A DNA stretch of 64,000 nucleotides from Enterococcus dispar ATCC 51266 (GCF_000406945.1 NZ_KE136354.1:2468000-2531999), one strand, 5' to 3'; shown: positions 53,955-63,420, counted from the stretch's first letter. Notes: generated from the sequence alone by a model not told the origin. Made by a program: numbers and translations.

Positions 53955-55142
53955 ATGGCAAAAGAAAAATTTGACCGTTCTAAACCCCATGTAAACATCG
54001 GTACTATCGGACACGTTGACCATGGTAAAACTACTCTTACAGCTGCAATTACAACTGTATTATCTAAAAAAGGTCTAGCACAAGCTTCTGCTTACGATCA
54101 AATTGATGGTGCACCTGAAGAACGCGAACGCGGTATCACAATTTCAACTGCTCACGTTGAGTATGAAACTGAAAACCGTCACTACGCTCACGTTGACTGC
54201 CCAGGACACGCGGACTACGTTAAAAACATGATCACTGGTGCTGCTCAAATGGACGGCGCGATCTTGGTAGTATCTGCTGCTGATGGTCCTATGCCTCAAA
54301 CTCGTGAACACATCCTATTGTCACGTAACGTTGGTGTTCCTTACATCGTCGTTTTCTTGAACAAAATGGACATGGTTGATGACGAAGAATTATTAGAATT
54401 AGTTGAAATGGAAGTTCGTGACTTATTGTCAGAATACGACTTCCCAGGCGACGACACTCCAGTTATCGCAGGTTCAGCTTTGAAAGCCTTAGAAGGCGAC
54501 GCTTCATATGAAGAAAAAATCTTAGAATTAATGGCTGCAGTTGACGAATATATCCCAACTCCAGTTCGTGATACTGACAAACCATTCATGATGCCAGTCG
54601 AAGATGTATTCTCAATCACTGGTCGTGGTACTGTTGCAACTGGTCGTGTTGAACGTGGACAAGTTCGCGTTGGTGACGAAGTTGAAATCGTAGGTATCGC
54701 TGAAGAAACTGCTAAAACTACTGTAACAGGTGTTGAAATGTTCCGTAAATTGTTGGATTACGCTGAAGCTGGCGACAACATTGGTGCATTATTACGTGGT
54801 GTGGCTCGTGAAGATATCCAACGTGGTCAAGTATTATCAAAACCAGGTTCAATCACTCCACATACAAAATTTGCGGCAGAAGTTTACGTTTTAACTAAAG
54901 AAGAAGGTGGACGTCATACTCCATTCTTCACTAACTACCGCCCACAATTCTACTTCCGTACAACTGACGTAACAGGTGTTGTTGAATTACCAGAAGGTAC
55001 TGAAATGGTTATGCCTGGCGATAACGTTACTATGGACGTTGAATTAATCCACCCAATCGCGATCGAAGACGGTACTCGTTTCTCAATCCGTGAAGGCGGA
55101 CGTACTGTTGGTTCAGGTGTTGTTACAACAATCGAAAAATAA
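53955..55142 (+). CDS. tuf: Elongation factor Tu
   Basis: 395 residues. G1 [15 protein letters not shown]3 [10 protein letters not shown]4 NKMDMVDD, and domain III ending SGVVTTIEK. Brings aminoacyl-tRNA to the ribosome. TAGGAGGAAC upstream. 152 bases separate it from fusA, with a possible own promoter and a hairpin. Codon use highly biased. Confidence 0.98.
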   Translation: MAKEKFDRSKPHVNIGTIGHVDHGKTTLTAAITTVLSKKGLAQASAYDQIDGAPEERERGITISTAHVEYETENRHYAHVDCPGHADYVKNMITGAAQMDGAILVVSAADGPMPQTREHILLSRNVGVPYIVVFLNKMDMVDDEELLELVEMEVRDLLSEYDFPGDDTPVIAGSALKALEGDASYEEKILELMAAVDEYIPTPVRDTDKPFMMPVEDVFSITGRGTVATGRVERGQVRVGDEVEIVGIAEETAKTTVTGVEMFRKLLDYAEAGDNIGALLRGVAREDIQRGQVLSKPGSITPHTKFAAEVYVLTKEEGGRHTPFFTNYRPQFYFRTTDVTGVVELPEGTEMVMPGDNVTMDVELIHPIAIEDGTRFSIREGGRTVGSGVVTTIEK

Positions 55143-55151
55143 TTCTTGAAC

Positions 55152-55187
55152 TTGAAGCAAAATCTTCGGATTTTGCTTCTTTTTTTT
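55152..55187 (+). terminator. Intrinsic terminator of tuf
   Basis: GAAGCAAAATC-TTCG-GATTTTGCTTC with a TTCG tetraloop, then eight T. Confidence 0.95.
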
Positions 55188-55221
55188 ATGAGTAAAAAAG
55201 GATGATATACGAAGATTTTTA

Positions 55222-55345
55222 GGTTCCAGCTTCTTGAAGGAACCCTTAGCAACATGAAGTCAAAATCATAAGAAATCTGAGAAACAATTTCGTATGCTTC
55301 TTTCTTAATGCAAAAGAGTTGACCGCGTTCGTTAAGCTTTTCATA
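55222..55345 (+). repeat. Dispersed intergenic hairpin repeat, copy R4 (diverged)
   Basis: TTCCAGCTTCTTGAAGGAAC at the left, then GTCAAAATCATAAGAAAT, AACAATTT, TTCTTAATGC, AGAGTTGACCGCGTTCGTT and AAGCTTTTC, in the same order as R2 and R3. The palindrome is partly eroded. Confidence 0.65.
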
Positions 55346-55353
55346 GTTATGTA

Positions 55354-55425
55354 TAAAAAAACTCCTACAGTTCGTACTAAAAGGTTGCTGGCAACTAAAG
55401 TAAGAACGGTAAGAGTTTTTTTATT
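55354..55425. terminator. Terminator of the nitroreductase gene
   Basis: AAAAACTC, TAC, GTTC and TACT on the left pair with AGTA, GAAC, GTA and GAGTTTTT on the right. Useful on both strands. Confidence 0.75.
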
Positions 55426-55470
55426 TAATGTCGTGTAACAGCAGCGAGAAAGAGGATTCATGGTAATTTA

Positions 55471-56193
55471 TTAAAGAAGTTTTTGTTTTTTTAAGTAGCC
55501 ATTTAAACTCGTATGGCCTGAAGCCTGATAATAGTCAGCAAATTTTTTAGTCCAAAGTTTCGTTTCTCTGGCTTCCCCAAATTTTTTCATAGTTTGGTCG
55601 TAGTCAGTGATTAGTTGGTAATTATATTCGTGATAAGTATCATAATGAACTACTGCTTGTTCTGGTAAACGGGGTTTAATCTGCATTTCAACAGCGGGTT
55701 TGCCGATGCTAAGTCCTGCCAATGGAAAAACATAATCCGGTAAATTAAAAAGTTCGCTAACCGCTGTAATCTGATTGCGTACACTCCCTACGATCACGCT
55801 ACCTAATCCCAAAGCTTCAACTGCGATCACAGCATTTTGTAAAGCTAAACTAGCATCAGTAGTAGCAATAATTAATGGATTCAAACTGTCGTTGATATGA
55901 TAGTCAACTTGTTCTTTGGTTGCGACAATTTGGGTTCGCTTTAAATCAGCGACAAAAAGTAAAAAGACAGAGCTGTGAAGCATATGCGGATTATTTGGGT
56001 TTATTGCGACTAGCTTTTCACGCAATGTTTTGTCTTTGACAACGATAATGGAATAGGCTTGACCGTTCATCCAAGAAGGCGCTTGTCTGCTGGCATCTAA
56101 AATTGTTTGCAATTCTTCTTTTGTAAGTTCGTAACTTTCATCAAAATCCCGATAAGTACGGTGATTCTGCAATAGCGCAATTACTTCGTTCAT
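55471..56193 (-). CDS. Nitroreductase-family NADPH-dependent flavin oxidoreductase
   Basis: 240 residues. HRTYRDFDES gives the FMN-phosphate Arg cluster, and APSWMNGQAYSIIVV is the group A (NfsA/FRP-like) pattern. The C-terminal YDQTMKKFGEARETKLWTKK extension is normal for this group. It reduces quinones, nitro compounds or flavins using NADPH and bound FMN. AGGAGG before the ATG. Next to a MocR regulator on the same strand (37 bases), so possibly read from the same transcript. Confidence 0.9.
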   Translation of the reverse strand: MNEVIALLQNHRTYRDFDESYELTKEELQTILDASRQAPSWMNGQAYSIIVVKDKTLREKLVAINPNNPHMLHSSVFLLFVADLKRTQIVATKEQVDYHINDSLNPLIIATTDASLALQNAVIAVEALGLGSVIVGSVRNQITAVSELFNLPDYVFPLAGLSIGKPAVEMQIKPRLPEQAVVHYDTYHEYNYQLITDYDQTMKKFGEARETKLWTKKFADYYQASGHTSLNGYLKKQKLL

Positions 56194-56230
56194 TTTCTTC
56201 CTCCTGAAATTTATTGGTGGTATATCACAT

Positions 56231-57658
56231 TCACGCTTCTGCTCGCTTTAAAAGCAAAAGCGTAATTTCCTCGATTTTTTTGGCTAAGGCTGTTGCGCTT
56301 GTAGGTGTCAAACTGGTGTAATTGATTCTCATAGACATTGTATCATTGCTAAAGAGAAAGGAGGGGGCTACCAATAAATTTTCTGGGAAAAAAAGTTGCC
56401 AATCTTTCCGACTTAAATTTTGGTGTTGCCAAGTAAACCAGTAGTAAAGCCCGCCTTTAATTTCAGTAAAATACCAATCTTTTTGAAAAGGTGCAAAAGT
56501 TTCACACAATAAATGACTGCGTTTTTTGAGTGTATTCAGTAATTGCGTATGTTCCAGATCATAGTTGGCGTTGTTTAAAGCAAAATTCGCTAATATTTGC
56601 GTAAATAAATTTGTTTCGCTATCCAATAGTTTTTTTGTATTTGCTAAGGAACGAATCAGATTTGTTGGTGCTAACAACCAGCCGATTTTAATGTTTGAAC
56701 CAAAAATTTTAGATAAAGAGCCCAAATAAAGCACTTGTTCTGGAGCTATTTCTTTAAGTTTAGGGATAGGAGCGGTGAAAGCTAACTCTCCAAAGACGTC
56801 GTCTTCGATAATGGGAACGTAATATTTGCGACAGATTTCAATAATTTTTAAGCGCCGCTCATAAGATAGACAGCGACTCGTCGGATTTTGGAAAGTGGGA
56901 TTTAAATACAAAATTTTAACTTTTTTAGTCAAAATTTGTTTTTCTAATTCGCTCGGCATTATTCCTTCTTGATCAGTCGGGATCCCTTCTAGTCTCAAAC
57001 CTAAAGATTGGAATAAGGGCAGTGCAAATAAAAAAGAAGGATCTTCAGTGGCAATAACATCTCCAGGCTGTAAGAGTGTTTGCAAAATTAATGAAATCCC
57101 TTGGGTCGAGCCGGCAGTAATTAACAAGTCTTGATTTGCTAAAGGAAGCTGAAAGTTTTGTTCTAATTTTTTGATAATCGTATTTTTTAAAGGAATATAG
57201 CCAGTATCTGTCAGGTTTTTTTCTTCCTTTATAATAGTATCCCAAGATAAAGCAGGAAATTGAAAATCGGGAATTAAGTCCGGGGGTAAATCACCGCTAG
57301 CAAGGTCAATTGTATCAAAACTTTTTCGCAGTCTATTTTGTTCTTTGAGATAAGGATCTTGTTGCTGGCTGCGAGTAGCCAGCAAATGTTGCCATTGGAA
57401 TTGTGGCGCTTGGCGAGATCCCCAGCGCCCTTTTGCAACCTCGGTTCCGCTTCCTTGTTTACGAATCAACCAGCCCAAACTCGTAAGCTCTTCTAATGCG
57501 TGATTAACAGTCGAACGATTCACCTGATAAAATTCAGCCATTTTGCGTTCAGGCATTAGGCGATCTCCAGGAGCGAGCTTGCCAGATTCGATATCTGCAA
57601 TAATGACTTCCATCAATTGCTGAAATAAGGGTGTTTTGCTTTTACGATTTAAAGCCAT
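56231..57658 (-). CDS. MocR-type regulator (GntR HTH plus aminotransferase domain), PdxR-like
   Basis: 475 residues from ATG 57658, with AAAGGAG upstream; the longer frame from 57787 crosses the intergenic operator. Winged helix at about 10-75 (PLFQQLMEVIIADIESGKLAPGDRLMPERKMAE), then a fold-type I aminotransferase domain with TAGSTQGISLI, YLNPTFQNPT, EDDVFGEL and the PLP-binding Lys in YLGSLSKIF. Such proteins sense PLP and often control vitamin B6 genes. It diverges from a pyridoxine-kinase-like gene and an ECF transporter subunit, which supports a PdxR role. Confidence 0.88.
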   Translation of the reverse strand: MALNRKSKTPLFQQLMEVIIADIESGKLAPGDRLMPERKMAEFYQVNRSTVNHALEELTSLGWLIRKQGSGTEVAKGRWGSRQAPQFQWQHLLATRSQQQDPYLKEQNRLRKSFDTIDLASGDLPPDLIPDFQFPALSWDTIIKEEKNLTDTGYIPLKNTIIKKLEQNFQLPLANQDLLITAGSTQGISLILQTLLQPGDVIATEDPSFLFALPLFQSLGLRLEGIPTDQEGIMPSELEKQILTKKVKILYLNPTFQNPTSRCLSYERRLKIIEICRKYYVPIIEDDVFGELAFTAPIPKLKEIAPEQVLYLGSLSKIFGSNIKIGWLLAPTNLIRSLANTKKLLDSETNLFTQILANFALNNANYDLEHTQLLNTLKKRSHLLCETFAPFQKDWYFTEIKGGLYYWFTWQHQNLSRKDWQLFFPENLLVAPSFLFSNDTMSMRINYTSLTPTSATALAKKIEEITLLLLKRAEA

Positions 57659-57744
57659 AGCTTCTCCTTTTACTTGGGTAGGATTTTTGTGACAATTCCT
57701 CACTAAAAATGTAGATTTAGAGGGTATAGTATCAAACAGAAAGT

Positions 57745-57772
57745 AATTGGTTGGTTTCAAAATAAACCAATT
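57745..57772. promoter_or_regulatory. Inverted repeat in the MocR/kinase divergent promoter
   Basis: AATTGGTT (57745-57752) faces AACCAATT (57765-57772); GGTTGGTTT is also a short direct repeat. TATACT at 57801-57806 is a likely -10 for the kinase gene with no good -35, which suits an activator-dependent promoter. Confidence 0.6.
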
Positions 57773-57858
57773 GGTCGTTTTCGTCAAGATAGGGAAGTTT
57801 TATACTTGAAACTAGTTTACAGCATTTATTGTTTTAGAAGTTAAAAAGGAGTGTTTAA

Positions 57859-58683
57859 ATGAAAAAAGTGTTAACTATTGCGGGGTCTGATTCTACCGGT
57901 GGTGCCGGACTTGAAGCGGATTTAAAAACTTTTGAAGAATACGGCGTTTTTGGTTTTGCGAGTATCACGTCGATTGTGACGATGGATCCAACTACAGGCT
58001 GGTCCCACGAAGTTACCGAACTGCCCACGGAGCTACTAGTCAAACAGTTGGTTTCAGCTTTTGCGGGACAATCAATGGCGGCGTTAAAGACCGGAATGAT
58101 GGGCAATGAAGCAAATATTTTAGCCGTAGTTGATTTCTTAGCAGATAAAAAGCTGGAGAACATCATTGTTGATCCAGTAATTGCCTGTAAAGGAACAGCA
58201 CAAATTTTACAACCCAAAGTCGTAGCTGCGCTGAAAAAATATTTATTACCCCTTGCTACTATCACTACCCCCAATTTAGTAGAAGCGGGAATTTTATCTG
58301 AACTCGGAGATTTAACGAGTGTGGCGGATATGCAAAAAGCTGCTCGCGCGATTTATAATCAAGGGGCAAAAAATGTAATTGTCAAAGGCGGTCATCGTTT
58401 GCAGATGAACAAAGCAATTGATGTATTTTATGACGGGACGGAATTTATTACATTGGAAAATGAATTATACCCCACAGATTTTAACCATGGTGCCGGATGT
58501 ACTTTTGCTGCTGCTGTAACAGCAGGCGTTGCCAAAGGCGCCCCGGTTAAACGCGCAGTAGTGATGGCCAAACAATTTGTGGCCGCAGCCATCAAAGAAG
58601 GGGTAGAAATTAATCCTTATGTCGGGCACGTTTGGCATGGTGCGTATAATCAAGCGGAAAAAAGAATGGCGGTGACACAATGA
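57859..58683 (+). CDS. pdxK: ThiD/PdxK-family kinase, probable pyridoxine kinase
   Basis: 274 residues. IAGSDSTGGAGLEADLKTF at the start, ALKTGMMGN, IVDPV, and the anion-hole motif NHGAGCTFAAA. The Cys in the last motif is the residue seen in ThiD-like enzymes that act as pyridoxal kinases in Bacilli; hydroxymethylpyrimidine phosphate kinase is the alternative. The setting (MocR regulator, no TPP riboswitch, no other thi gene) favours B6 salvage. AAAGGAG before the ATG; its end overlaps the next start as ATGA. Confidence 0.85.
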   Translation: MKKVLTIAGSDSTGGAGLEADLKTFEEYGVFGFASITSIVTMDPTTGWSHEVTELPTELLVKQLVSAFAGQSMAALKTGMMGNEANILAVVDFLADKKLENIIVDPVIACKGTAQILQPKVVAALKKYLLPLATITTPNLVEAGILSELGDLTSVADMQKAARAIYNQGAKNVIVKGGHRLQMNKAIDVFYDGTEFITLENELYPTDFNHGAGCTFAAAVTAGVAKGAPVKRAVVMAKQFVAAAIKEGVEINPYVGHVWHGAYNQAEKRMAVTQ

Positions 58684-59228
58684 AAAAAGATTCTTCTATT
58701 CAAGCAATAGTATTGGTGGCGCTTTTTACTGCGTTGACAGTTATTGGTACGATGATTAAAATTCCGTTACCCACAGGTGCGTTCGTTCACCTGGGCAATG
58801 CGGTTTTGTTGTTGGCTGTTTTGCTATTAGGTTATTTTAAAGGCTCTCTTGCTGGAGGCATGGGCTTTTTTATCTTCGATATGTTAAACGGCTATGCGAC
58901 AGAAGCACCTTATTTTATTTTAGAGAGTTTTATTGTCGGTGCTGCGGCCTATGGTGCCCTGTTGCTCTTTAAGAAAAAACCAACTGCGATTTGGCAGGTA
59001 ATTGTAATTGGGTTTGTAACGGGAATTGCCAAAATTGTGATGACACAAATAAAAAATATGGTCATGTTACGAATTGCAGGAGCGGATTTTCAAGCGGCAT
59101 TTGGTGGTGCGCTTGCAAAATTACCTGCCACTGTCATTAATATTACATTGACGATTTTTATTGTGGCGTTGGTATACTTTCCCTTGAAAAAAGCACTCGA
59201 TACCACCATGAGGCGTTCTTTTGTTTAG
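58680..59228 (+). CDS. ECF transporter substrate-binding membrane protein, probable vitamin B6 type
   Basis: 182 residues, five or six hydrophobic helices, starting IQAIVLVALFTALTVIGTMIKIPLPTG and with HLGNAVLLLAVLLLG: the S-component fold of energy-coupling-factor importers. The shared ECF ATPases and T subunit would be elsewhere. Coupling to the kinase gene by ATGA overlap suggests import of pyridoxine or a related precursor followed by trapping through phosphorylation. Substrate is inferred from context only. Confidence 0.85.
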   Translation: MKKDSSIQAIVLVALFTALTVIGTMIKIPLPTGAFVHLGNAVLLLAVLLLGYFKGSLAGGMGFFIFDMLNGYATEAPYFILESFIVGAAAYGALLLFKKKPTAIWQVIVIGFVTGIAKIVMTQIKNMVMLRIAGADFQAAFGGALAKLPATVINITLTIFIVALVYFPLKKALDTTMRRSFV

Positions 59229-59281
59229 AAATAGTAAAAGCTGGATAGTAAAATAATTTAGTTTTAGTTGTGAAATGTTTG

Positions 59282-59310
59282 AAAACCAACTTTGCTGTTT
59301 GGTTTTTTTG
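59282..59310 (+). terminator. Intrinsic terminator after the B6 pair
   Basis: AAAACCAA / TTGGTTTT stem with loop CTTTGCTGT, then T-run. Confidence 0.8.
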
Positions 59311-59593
59311 CTGGAGGAAGGAATGTTCGGTTTTAGCTGAACTTTTTTTGACTATCTAACAAAATTCTTTTGGGAAAAAGAAGAAAAAAGTGTTTTTTCG
59401 TCAATTCAGTAGAAGGTTCTGATTGTTAGTGAAGAATAAAAGCTAACCACAGCTTTTCAAGTATTATTTACCTAAAAACTAGATAAATTCCCTGCCTTTT
59501 TTAGAAATATTCGTCTTTTCAAGGGGTACAAATTATGTTATTATTTGTTCGCAGTGAAATCTGTGCTGTAGTTATTCATTATGGGAGGATATT
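59311..59593. other. Intergenic region before the PhnD-type gene
   Basis: About 280 AT-rich bases. No gene. It ends with a GGGAGG ribosome binding site. A TATGTT/TATTAT cluster near 59535 could be a -10, but I cannot name a promoter with confidence. Confidence 0.3.
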
Positions 59594-60652
59594 ATGTTTA
59601 AAAAAGTTTTGAAAGTGGGTTTGGCAAGTGCGGCCGCAATGCTTTTACTAGCTGGCTGTGGTAGTTCTTCATCAAATGATAGCAAAGGTGAAAAAGATGC
59701 CGACGGTAACATTAAGTTGGAAAAATTAACGATTGGTTTTGTGCCATCACGGGATGCAGACGAAATCGTAACAGCTACTGAACCTTTGAAAAATCTTTTG
59801 AAAGACCAAATGAAAAAAGAAGGCTATAACATCGAAAACGTGGATATCTCTGTTGGTACGAGTTATGAAGCTGTTGGTGAATCTTTGTCTTCTGGTACTC
59901 TTGATGTTGGTTTCATTCCTGGTGGGACATATGTCTTATATGAAGATGGAACGGATGTATTATTAACTGCAACACGGAAAGGTTTATCAATTGATTCAGA
60001 CGATGCCAAAGTTTGGAACGATGAAAAACCTACGAAAAACACAGATGAACAAGTGGCTTATTATCGTGCTTTAATTATTGCTGGACCTTCAGCAAAAGGC
60101 CAAGCTTTAGCTAAAAAAGTGAATGCTGGCGAAAAATTAACATGGAATGACTTAAACAGCGCTTCTTGGGCAATGGCAAACTCTTCATCTTCAGCAGGTT
60201 ACATTTACCCAACCTTGTGGATGAACAAAAACTATGATAAAACATTGTTAGATTTAAAAGATGCTGTCCAATCTGATTCATACGCAAGTTCATTTGCCCG
60301 TTTAGCGGCAGGTCAAATTGATGTGGTGATGGCATACGCAGATGCACGCTTAGACTACGTAGATACTTGGACAAAAGAATTTGGTCGTAAAAATGATATC
60401 TGGTCTGAAACAAACGTTATCGGCGTAACAGATCCAATTTACAACGACACAATCAGCGTCAGCAAAAATGCACCAAACATGGATGCAGACTTGAAAAAAG
60501 CTTTAAGCAAAGCCTTTATTGAAATTGGTAAAACTGAAGAAGGTAAAAAAGTAATCAGCATTTACAATCACGAAGGTTACAAAGAAGCCAAAGCTTCTGA
60601 TTATGACGATGAGAAAAAAGCACAAGAACTAATCAAAAAAATCAGCGAATAA
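59594..60652 (+). CDS. phnD: PhnD-type phosphonate/phosphate ABC substrate-binding lipoprotein
   Basis: 352 residues. Lipobox LLAGC (C22), Ser-rich linker, then the PhnD fold: TIGFVPSRDADEIV at the start, SSGTLDVGFIPGGTYVLY, SSSSAGYIYPTLW (ligand-contacting Ser run) and YADARLDY. It delivers a phosphonate, phosphite or similar oxyanion to the PhnCE system that follows. There are no C-P lyase genes here, so the natural ligand is open. Confidence 0.9.
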   Translation: MFKKVLKVGLASAAAMLLLAGCGSSSSNDSKGEKDADGNIKLEKLTIGFVPSRDADEIVTATEPLKNLLKDQMKKEGYNIENVDISVGTSYEAVGESLSSGTLDVGFIPGGTYVLYEDGTDVLLTATRKGLSIDSDDAKVWNDEKPTKNTDEQVAYYRALIIAGPSAKGQALAKKVNAGEKLTWNDLNSASWAMANSSSSAGYIYPTLWMNKNYDKTLLDLKDAVQSDSYASSFARLAAGQIDVVMAYADARLDYVDTWTKEFGRKNDIWSETNVIGVTDPIYNDTISVSKNAPNMDADLKKALSKAFIEIGKTEEGKKVISIYNHEGYKEAKASDYDDEKKAQELIKKISE

Positions 60653-60675
60653 TCGCAACTAGCATTTAAAATAGA

Positions 60676-60718
60676 AAAGCAGGGGTTGTGTTTACCAACA
60701 CAATCCCTTGCTTTCTGT
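60676..60718 (+). terminator. Hairpin between phnD and phnC
   Basis: GCAGGGGTTGTGTT / AACACAATCCCTTGC with a four-base loop and TTTCT behind it. Probably a partial terminator that leaves more binding protein than transporter. Confidence 0.7.
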
Positions 60719-60742
60719 ATGAATGCCCTGGTTCTTTACAGG

Positions 60743-60833
60743 ATAAGCCGAAATTTTAAAAAATTTGTGAGGTAAAAGCTTTTACCTACCGCATCTTTAA
60801 CGATTGGAATTAAGCTTAAAATTTCGCCTTATT
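60743..60833. repeat. Hairpin element with central palindrome in the phnD-phnC gap
   Basis: Outer arms ATAAGCCGAAATTTTAA and TTAAAATTTCGCCTTAT (17 bases, one mismatch) enclose the perfect palindrome GGTAAAAGCTTTTACC at 60771-60786. The outer word recurs in weaker form near 6080 and 47830-47897. Confidence 0.6.
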
Positions 60834-60892
60834 GTGGGAAGGAATATTTTTCGGCAATAGTAATTAAAACTTCAGTGTGAAAGGATACAGTA

Positions 60893-61645
60893 ATGATTAA
60901 ATTTGAAGATGTGCAAAAAGTTTATCCTAACGGTACAGTTGCACTAAAAGACATTAATTTGGAAATCCAACAAGGTGAATTTGTTGCGATCATCGGCCTT
61001 TCCGGTGCGGGGAAATCAACACTTATTCGCTGTATTAACCGGATGCATGATATTAACTCAGGGACTTTGTTAGTCAATGATGTGAATGTGAGCCAATTAA
61101 AAGGCAAAGAAATTCGGGAATTTCGGAAAAATATTGGGATGATTTTCCAATCTTTTAACTTAGTTACGCGTTCTACTGTTTTAAAAAATGTTTTGGTTTC
61201 TTCTGTACCGGATCTGCCTCTATGGCGTCGTACGCTTGGGATTTTTCCGCAAGAAGATAAAATTCGCGCTTTAGAAGCATTAGATAATGTGGGGATTTTA
61301 GATAAAGCTTACACTCGGGTAGATCAACTTTCTGGCGGGCAACAACAGCGGGTAGCTTTAGCACGGACGCTAGCGCGCAAACCAGGAATTATTTTAGCCG
61401 ATGAGCCGGTGGCTTCTCTTGATCCGGTAACAGCAAAATCTGTTATGGAAGACTTACGTCGAATTAATCGTGAAATGAATGTGTCGATCTTGTTAAATAT
61501 ACACCATGTAGAACTAGCATTGGAATACTGTGATCGCGTTATCGGGATTCGTCAAGGAGAAATCGTTTATGACGGTCCAACGGATGTCGTTGACCAAAGT
61601 ATTTTGGATGAAATTTACGGCAAAAATCAACCTGTGGAAGCGTAG
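60893..61645 (+). CDS. phnC: Phosphonate-type ABC transporter ATPase
   Basis: 250 residues. Walker A GLSGAGKST, signature LSGGQQQR, Walker B IILADEPVASLDP. The length and VYPNGTVALKDINLEI start match PhnC. GAAAGGAT before the ATG. It is directly followed by the two permeases. Confidence 0.92.
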   Translation: MIKFEDVQKVYPNGTVALKDINLEIQQGEFVAIIGLSGAGKSTLIRCINRMHDINSGTLLVNDVNVSQLKGKEIREFRKNIGMIFQSFNLVTRSTVLKNVLVSSVPDLPLWRRTLGIFPQEDKIRALEALDNVGILDKAYTRVDQLSGGQQQRVALARTLARKPGIILADEPVASLDPVTAKSVMEDLRRINREMNVSILLNIHHVELALEYCDRVIGIRQGEIVYDGPTDVVDQSILDEIYGKNQPVEA

Positions 61646-62455
61646 GTGGTCAGCTTGTTTAAAAAGACATTAACTTTAAGTAACGGCAAGCAAGTGACGA
61701 GTAAACGGTCATTTTTGCCTATTTATATTTTCATTACTGTTGTCTTTATGTTTGTGGCAGCAGATGTAACGAACTTTTCTTTTAGCACTTTAATTTTAAG
61801 AAGTAAACAATTCTTTGTCATTATCGGCGATATGATTCCGCCCAACTGGAAATACATGGATCGTGTTTGGGGACCGTTGTTAGAAACGATTAAAATGTCT
61901 TTATTAGGTTCTATCATTGGCTCGCTTTTAGCGATACCTTTTGCAGTTTTATCTTCTATTAATATTGTCAAAAATCGTTTTGTCGCGGGTATATTCAAAT
62001 TTATTTTGAGTGTCTTGCGAACGTTGCCGACATTAGTGGTAGCTTTGATTGCGACTTTCATTTTAGGGTTAGGTGCATTTGCTGGGACGATTGCCATCTT
62101 TATGTTTACGATTTCGTATGTAGGCAAAATCATGTACGAACAAATTGAAACGATTGATATGCGCACTTTTGAAGCGATGGAATCTTTTGGGTTAACCAAA
62201 ATCCAAGCTTTTCGTTTTAGTGTTTTACCAGAAATTTTACCAAACTACCTCTCAACCTCCATTTTCTGTTTTGAAGGAAATGTACGCTACGCCTCTATTT
62301 TAGGGTATGTAGGGGCCGGTGGGTTAGGTTTGTTGTTAAATGAGCGTCTAGGTTGGCGCGATTACGCCAGTGTAGGTTCTATTTTATTGATGTTAATTGT
62401 AACAGTTGCAATTATTGAGATGCTAAGTGAATACTTGCGTCAGAAATTGAAGTAG
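61646..62455 (+). CDS. phnE: PhnE-type ABC permease 1
   Basis: 269 residues, about six helices, with the EAA-type coupling loop (FEAMESFGLTKIQAFRFSVLPEI). GTG 61646 abuts the phnC stop; TTG 61655, with AGGTGG before it, is a possible alternative start. Two different PhnE genes usually form a heterodimer in Gram-positive systems. Confidence 0.9.
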   Translation: MVSLFKKTLTLSNGKQVTSKRSFLPIYIFITVVFMFVAADVTNFSFSTLILRSKQFFVIIGDMIPPNWKYMDRVWGPLLETIKMSLLGSIIGSLLAIPFAVLSSINIVKNRFVAGIFKFILSVLRTLPTLVVALIATFILGLGAFAGTIAIFMFTISYVGKIMYEQIETIDMRTFEAMESFGLTKIQAFRFSVLPEILPNYLSTSIFCFEGNVRYASILGYVGAGGLGLLLNERLGWRDYASVGSILLMLIVTVAIIEMLSEYLRQKLK

Positions 62456-62464
62456 GGGGACGCC

Positions 62465-63274
62465 ATGAATACAATAGTAGAAAAACAATTGGCAAAAGAG
62501 CCCAATAAAAAAGTACAATATGCCACTATCGCTTTAATTGTAGTGGGGATGTTTATCTGGTCACTAACAGCAATTAAGATTAATAAAACCAGTACTGATG
62601 GCTCTCAAGTCGCTTTAAATATTCTAAAAGGTATTGTGACACCAGATTTAAATTTCCTATTTGATTTTTCGAATACTGGGGTTGCTTATTTACTCTTTGA
62701 AACGATTTGTATTGGCTTTTTAGGGACGATTTTAGGCTCAATCTTTTCGATTCCGATTGCCTTTTTAATGTCGCCAAGTATTATGCCAAAACCAGTTTAT
62801 GTGATTACGCGCTTTTTAGTCGTAATCATTCGGACAGTGCCCGCATTAGTATATGGGTTAATGTTTGTTCGGGTAACCGGAACAGGTCCTTTTGCTGGTG
62901 TGATGACAATGTCAGTAACCTCAATTGGAATGGTTTCGCGTTTATATGTGGATGCAATTGAAACAATTGATACTGGTGTCTTAGAATCCATGTCCTCCAT
63001 TGGGGCGACAACATTTGATAAAATCCGTTTTGGAATTTTACCACAATTAATCAGTAACTTTGTTTCTATTACGATTTATCGTTTTGATATGAATTTACGG
63101 GATGCAACAATTTTAGGTTTGGTGGGTGCCGGTGGTATCGGGTCACCATTAATGTTTGCAATCAATGGTTACAAGTGGAATCAAGTTGGTTCTATATTGA
63201 TTGGTCTAATTGTTCTAATTTTAATTGTCGAAGTTGTTTCAAATAAAATTCGGGCAAAATTAATTAACGGCTAA
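62465..63274 (+). CDS. phnE: PhnE-type ABC permease 2
   Basis: 269 residues, same family, EAA-like loop LESMSSIGATTFDKIRFGIL. GGGGGA lies four bases before the ATG. Nine bases after permease 1. Last gene of the transporter; terminator at 63320. Confidence 0.9.
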   Translation: MNTIVEKQLAKEPNKKVQYATIALIVVGMFIWSLTAIKINKTSTDGSQVALNILKGIVTPDLNFLFDFSNTGVAYLLFETICIGFLGTILGSIFSIPIAFLMSPSIMPKPVYVITRFLVVIIRTVPALVYGLMFVRVTGTGPFAGVMTMSVTSIGMVSRLYVDAIETIDTGVLESMSSIGATTFDKIRFGILPQLISNFVSITIYRFDMNLRDATILGLVGAGGIGSPLMFAINGYKWNQVGSILIGLIVLILIVEVVSNKIRAKLING

Positions 63275-63319
63275 AAATTAGGCAGTAACAAAAGTTTTTA
63301 GAAAAAATAGTACAATCCT

Positions 63320-63354
63320 AAAAGCAGTGGCAAATTTTGTCGCTGCTTTTTTAG
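63320..63354 (+). terminator. Intrinsic terminator of the phn operon
   Basis: AAAGCAG-TGG-CAAA / TTTG-TCG-CTGCTTTTTT. Confidence 0.8.
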
Positions 63355-63420
63355 CTACAAAAAATGAAACCCTTTACAAAGAAAAATAGACAAAAAGTGC
63401 GTGAAATCAATAAAAAATGC

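Noticed and set aside
53806-53994. 62-codon plus-strand frame between fusA and tuf
   Set aside because: No RBS, overlaps the tuf start and the tuf RBS, AT-rich leader composition.
55246-55461. 71-codon minus-strand frame near tuf end
   Set aside because: Lies across repeat R4 and a terminator hairpin; not a gene.
57806-57858. TPP riboswitch before the ThiD/PdxK-family gene
   Set aside because: The leader is only about 50 bases and lacks the conserved CTGAGA-type core.
61723-62199. 158-codon minus-strand frame inside phnE
   Set aside because: Shadow frame of a well-recognised permease.
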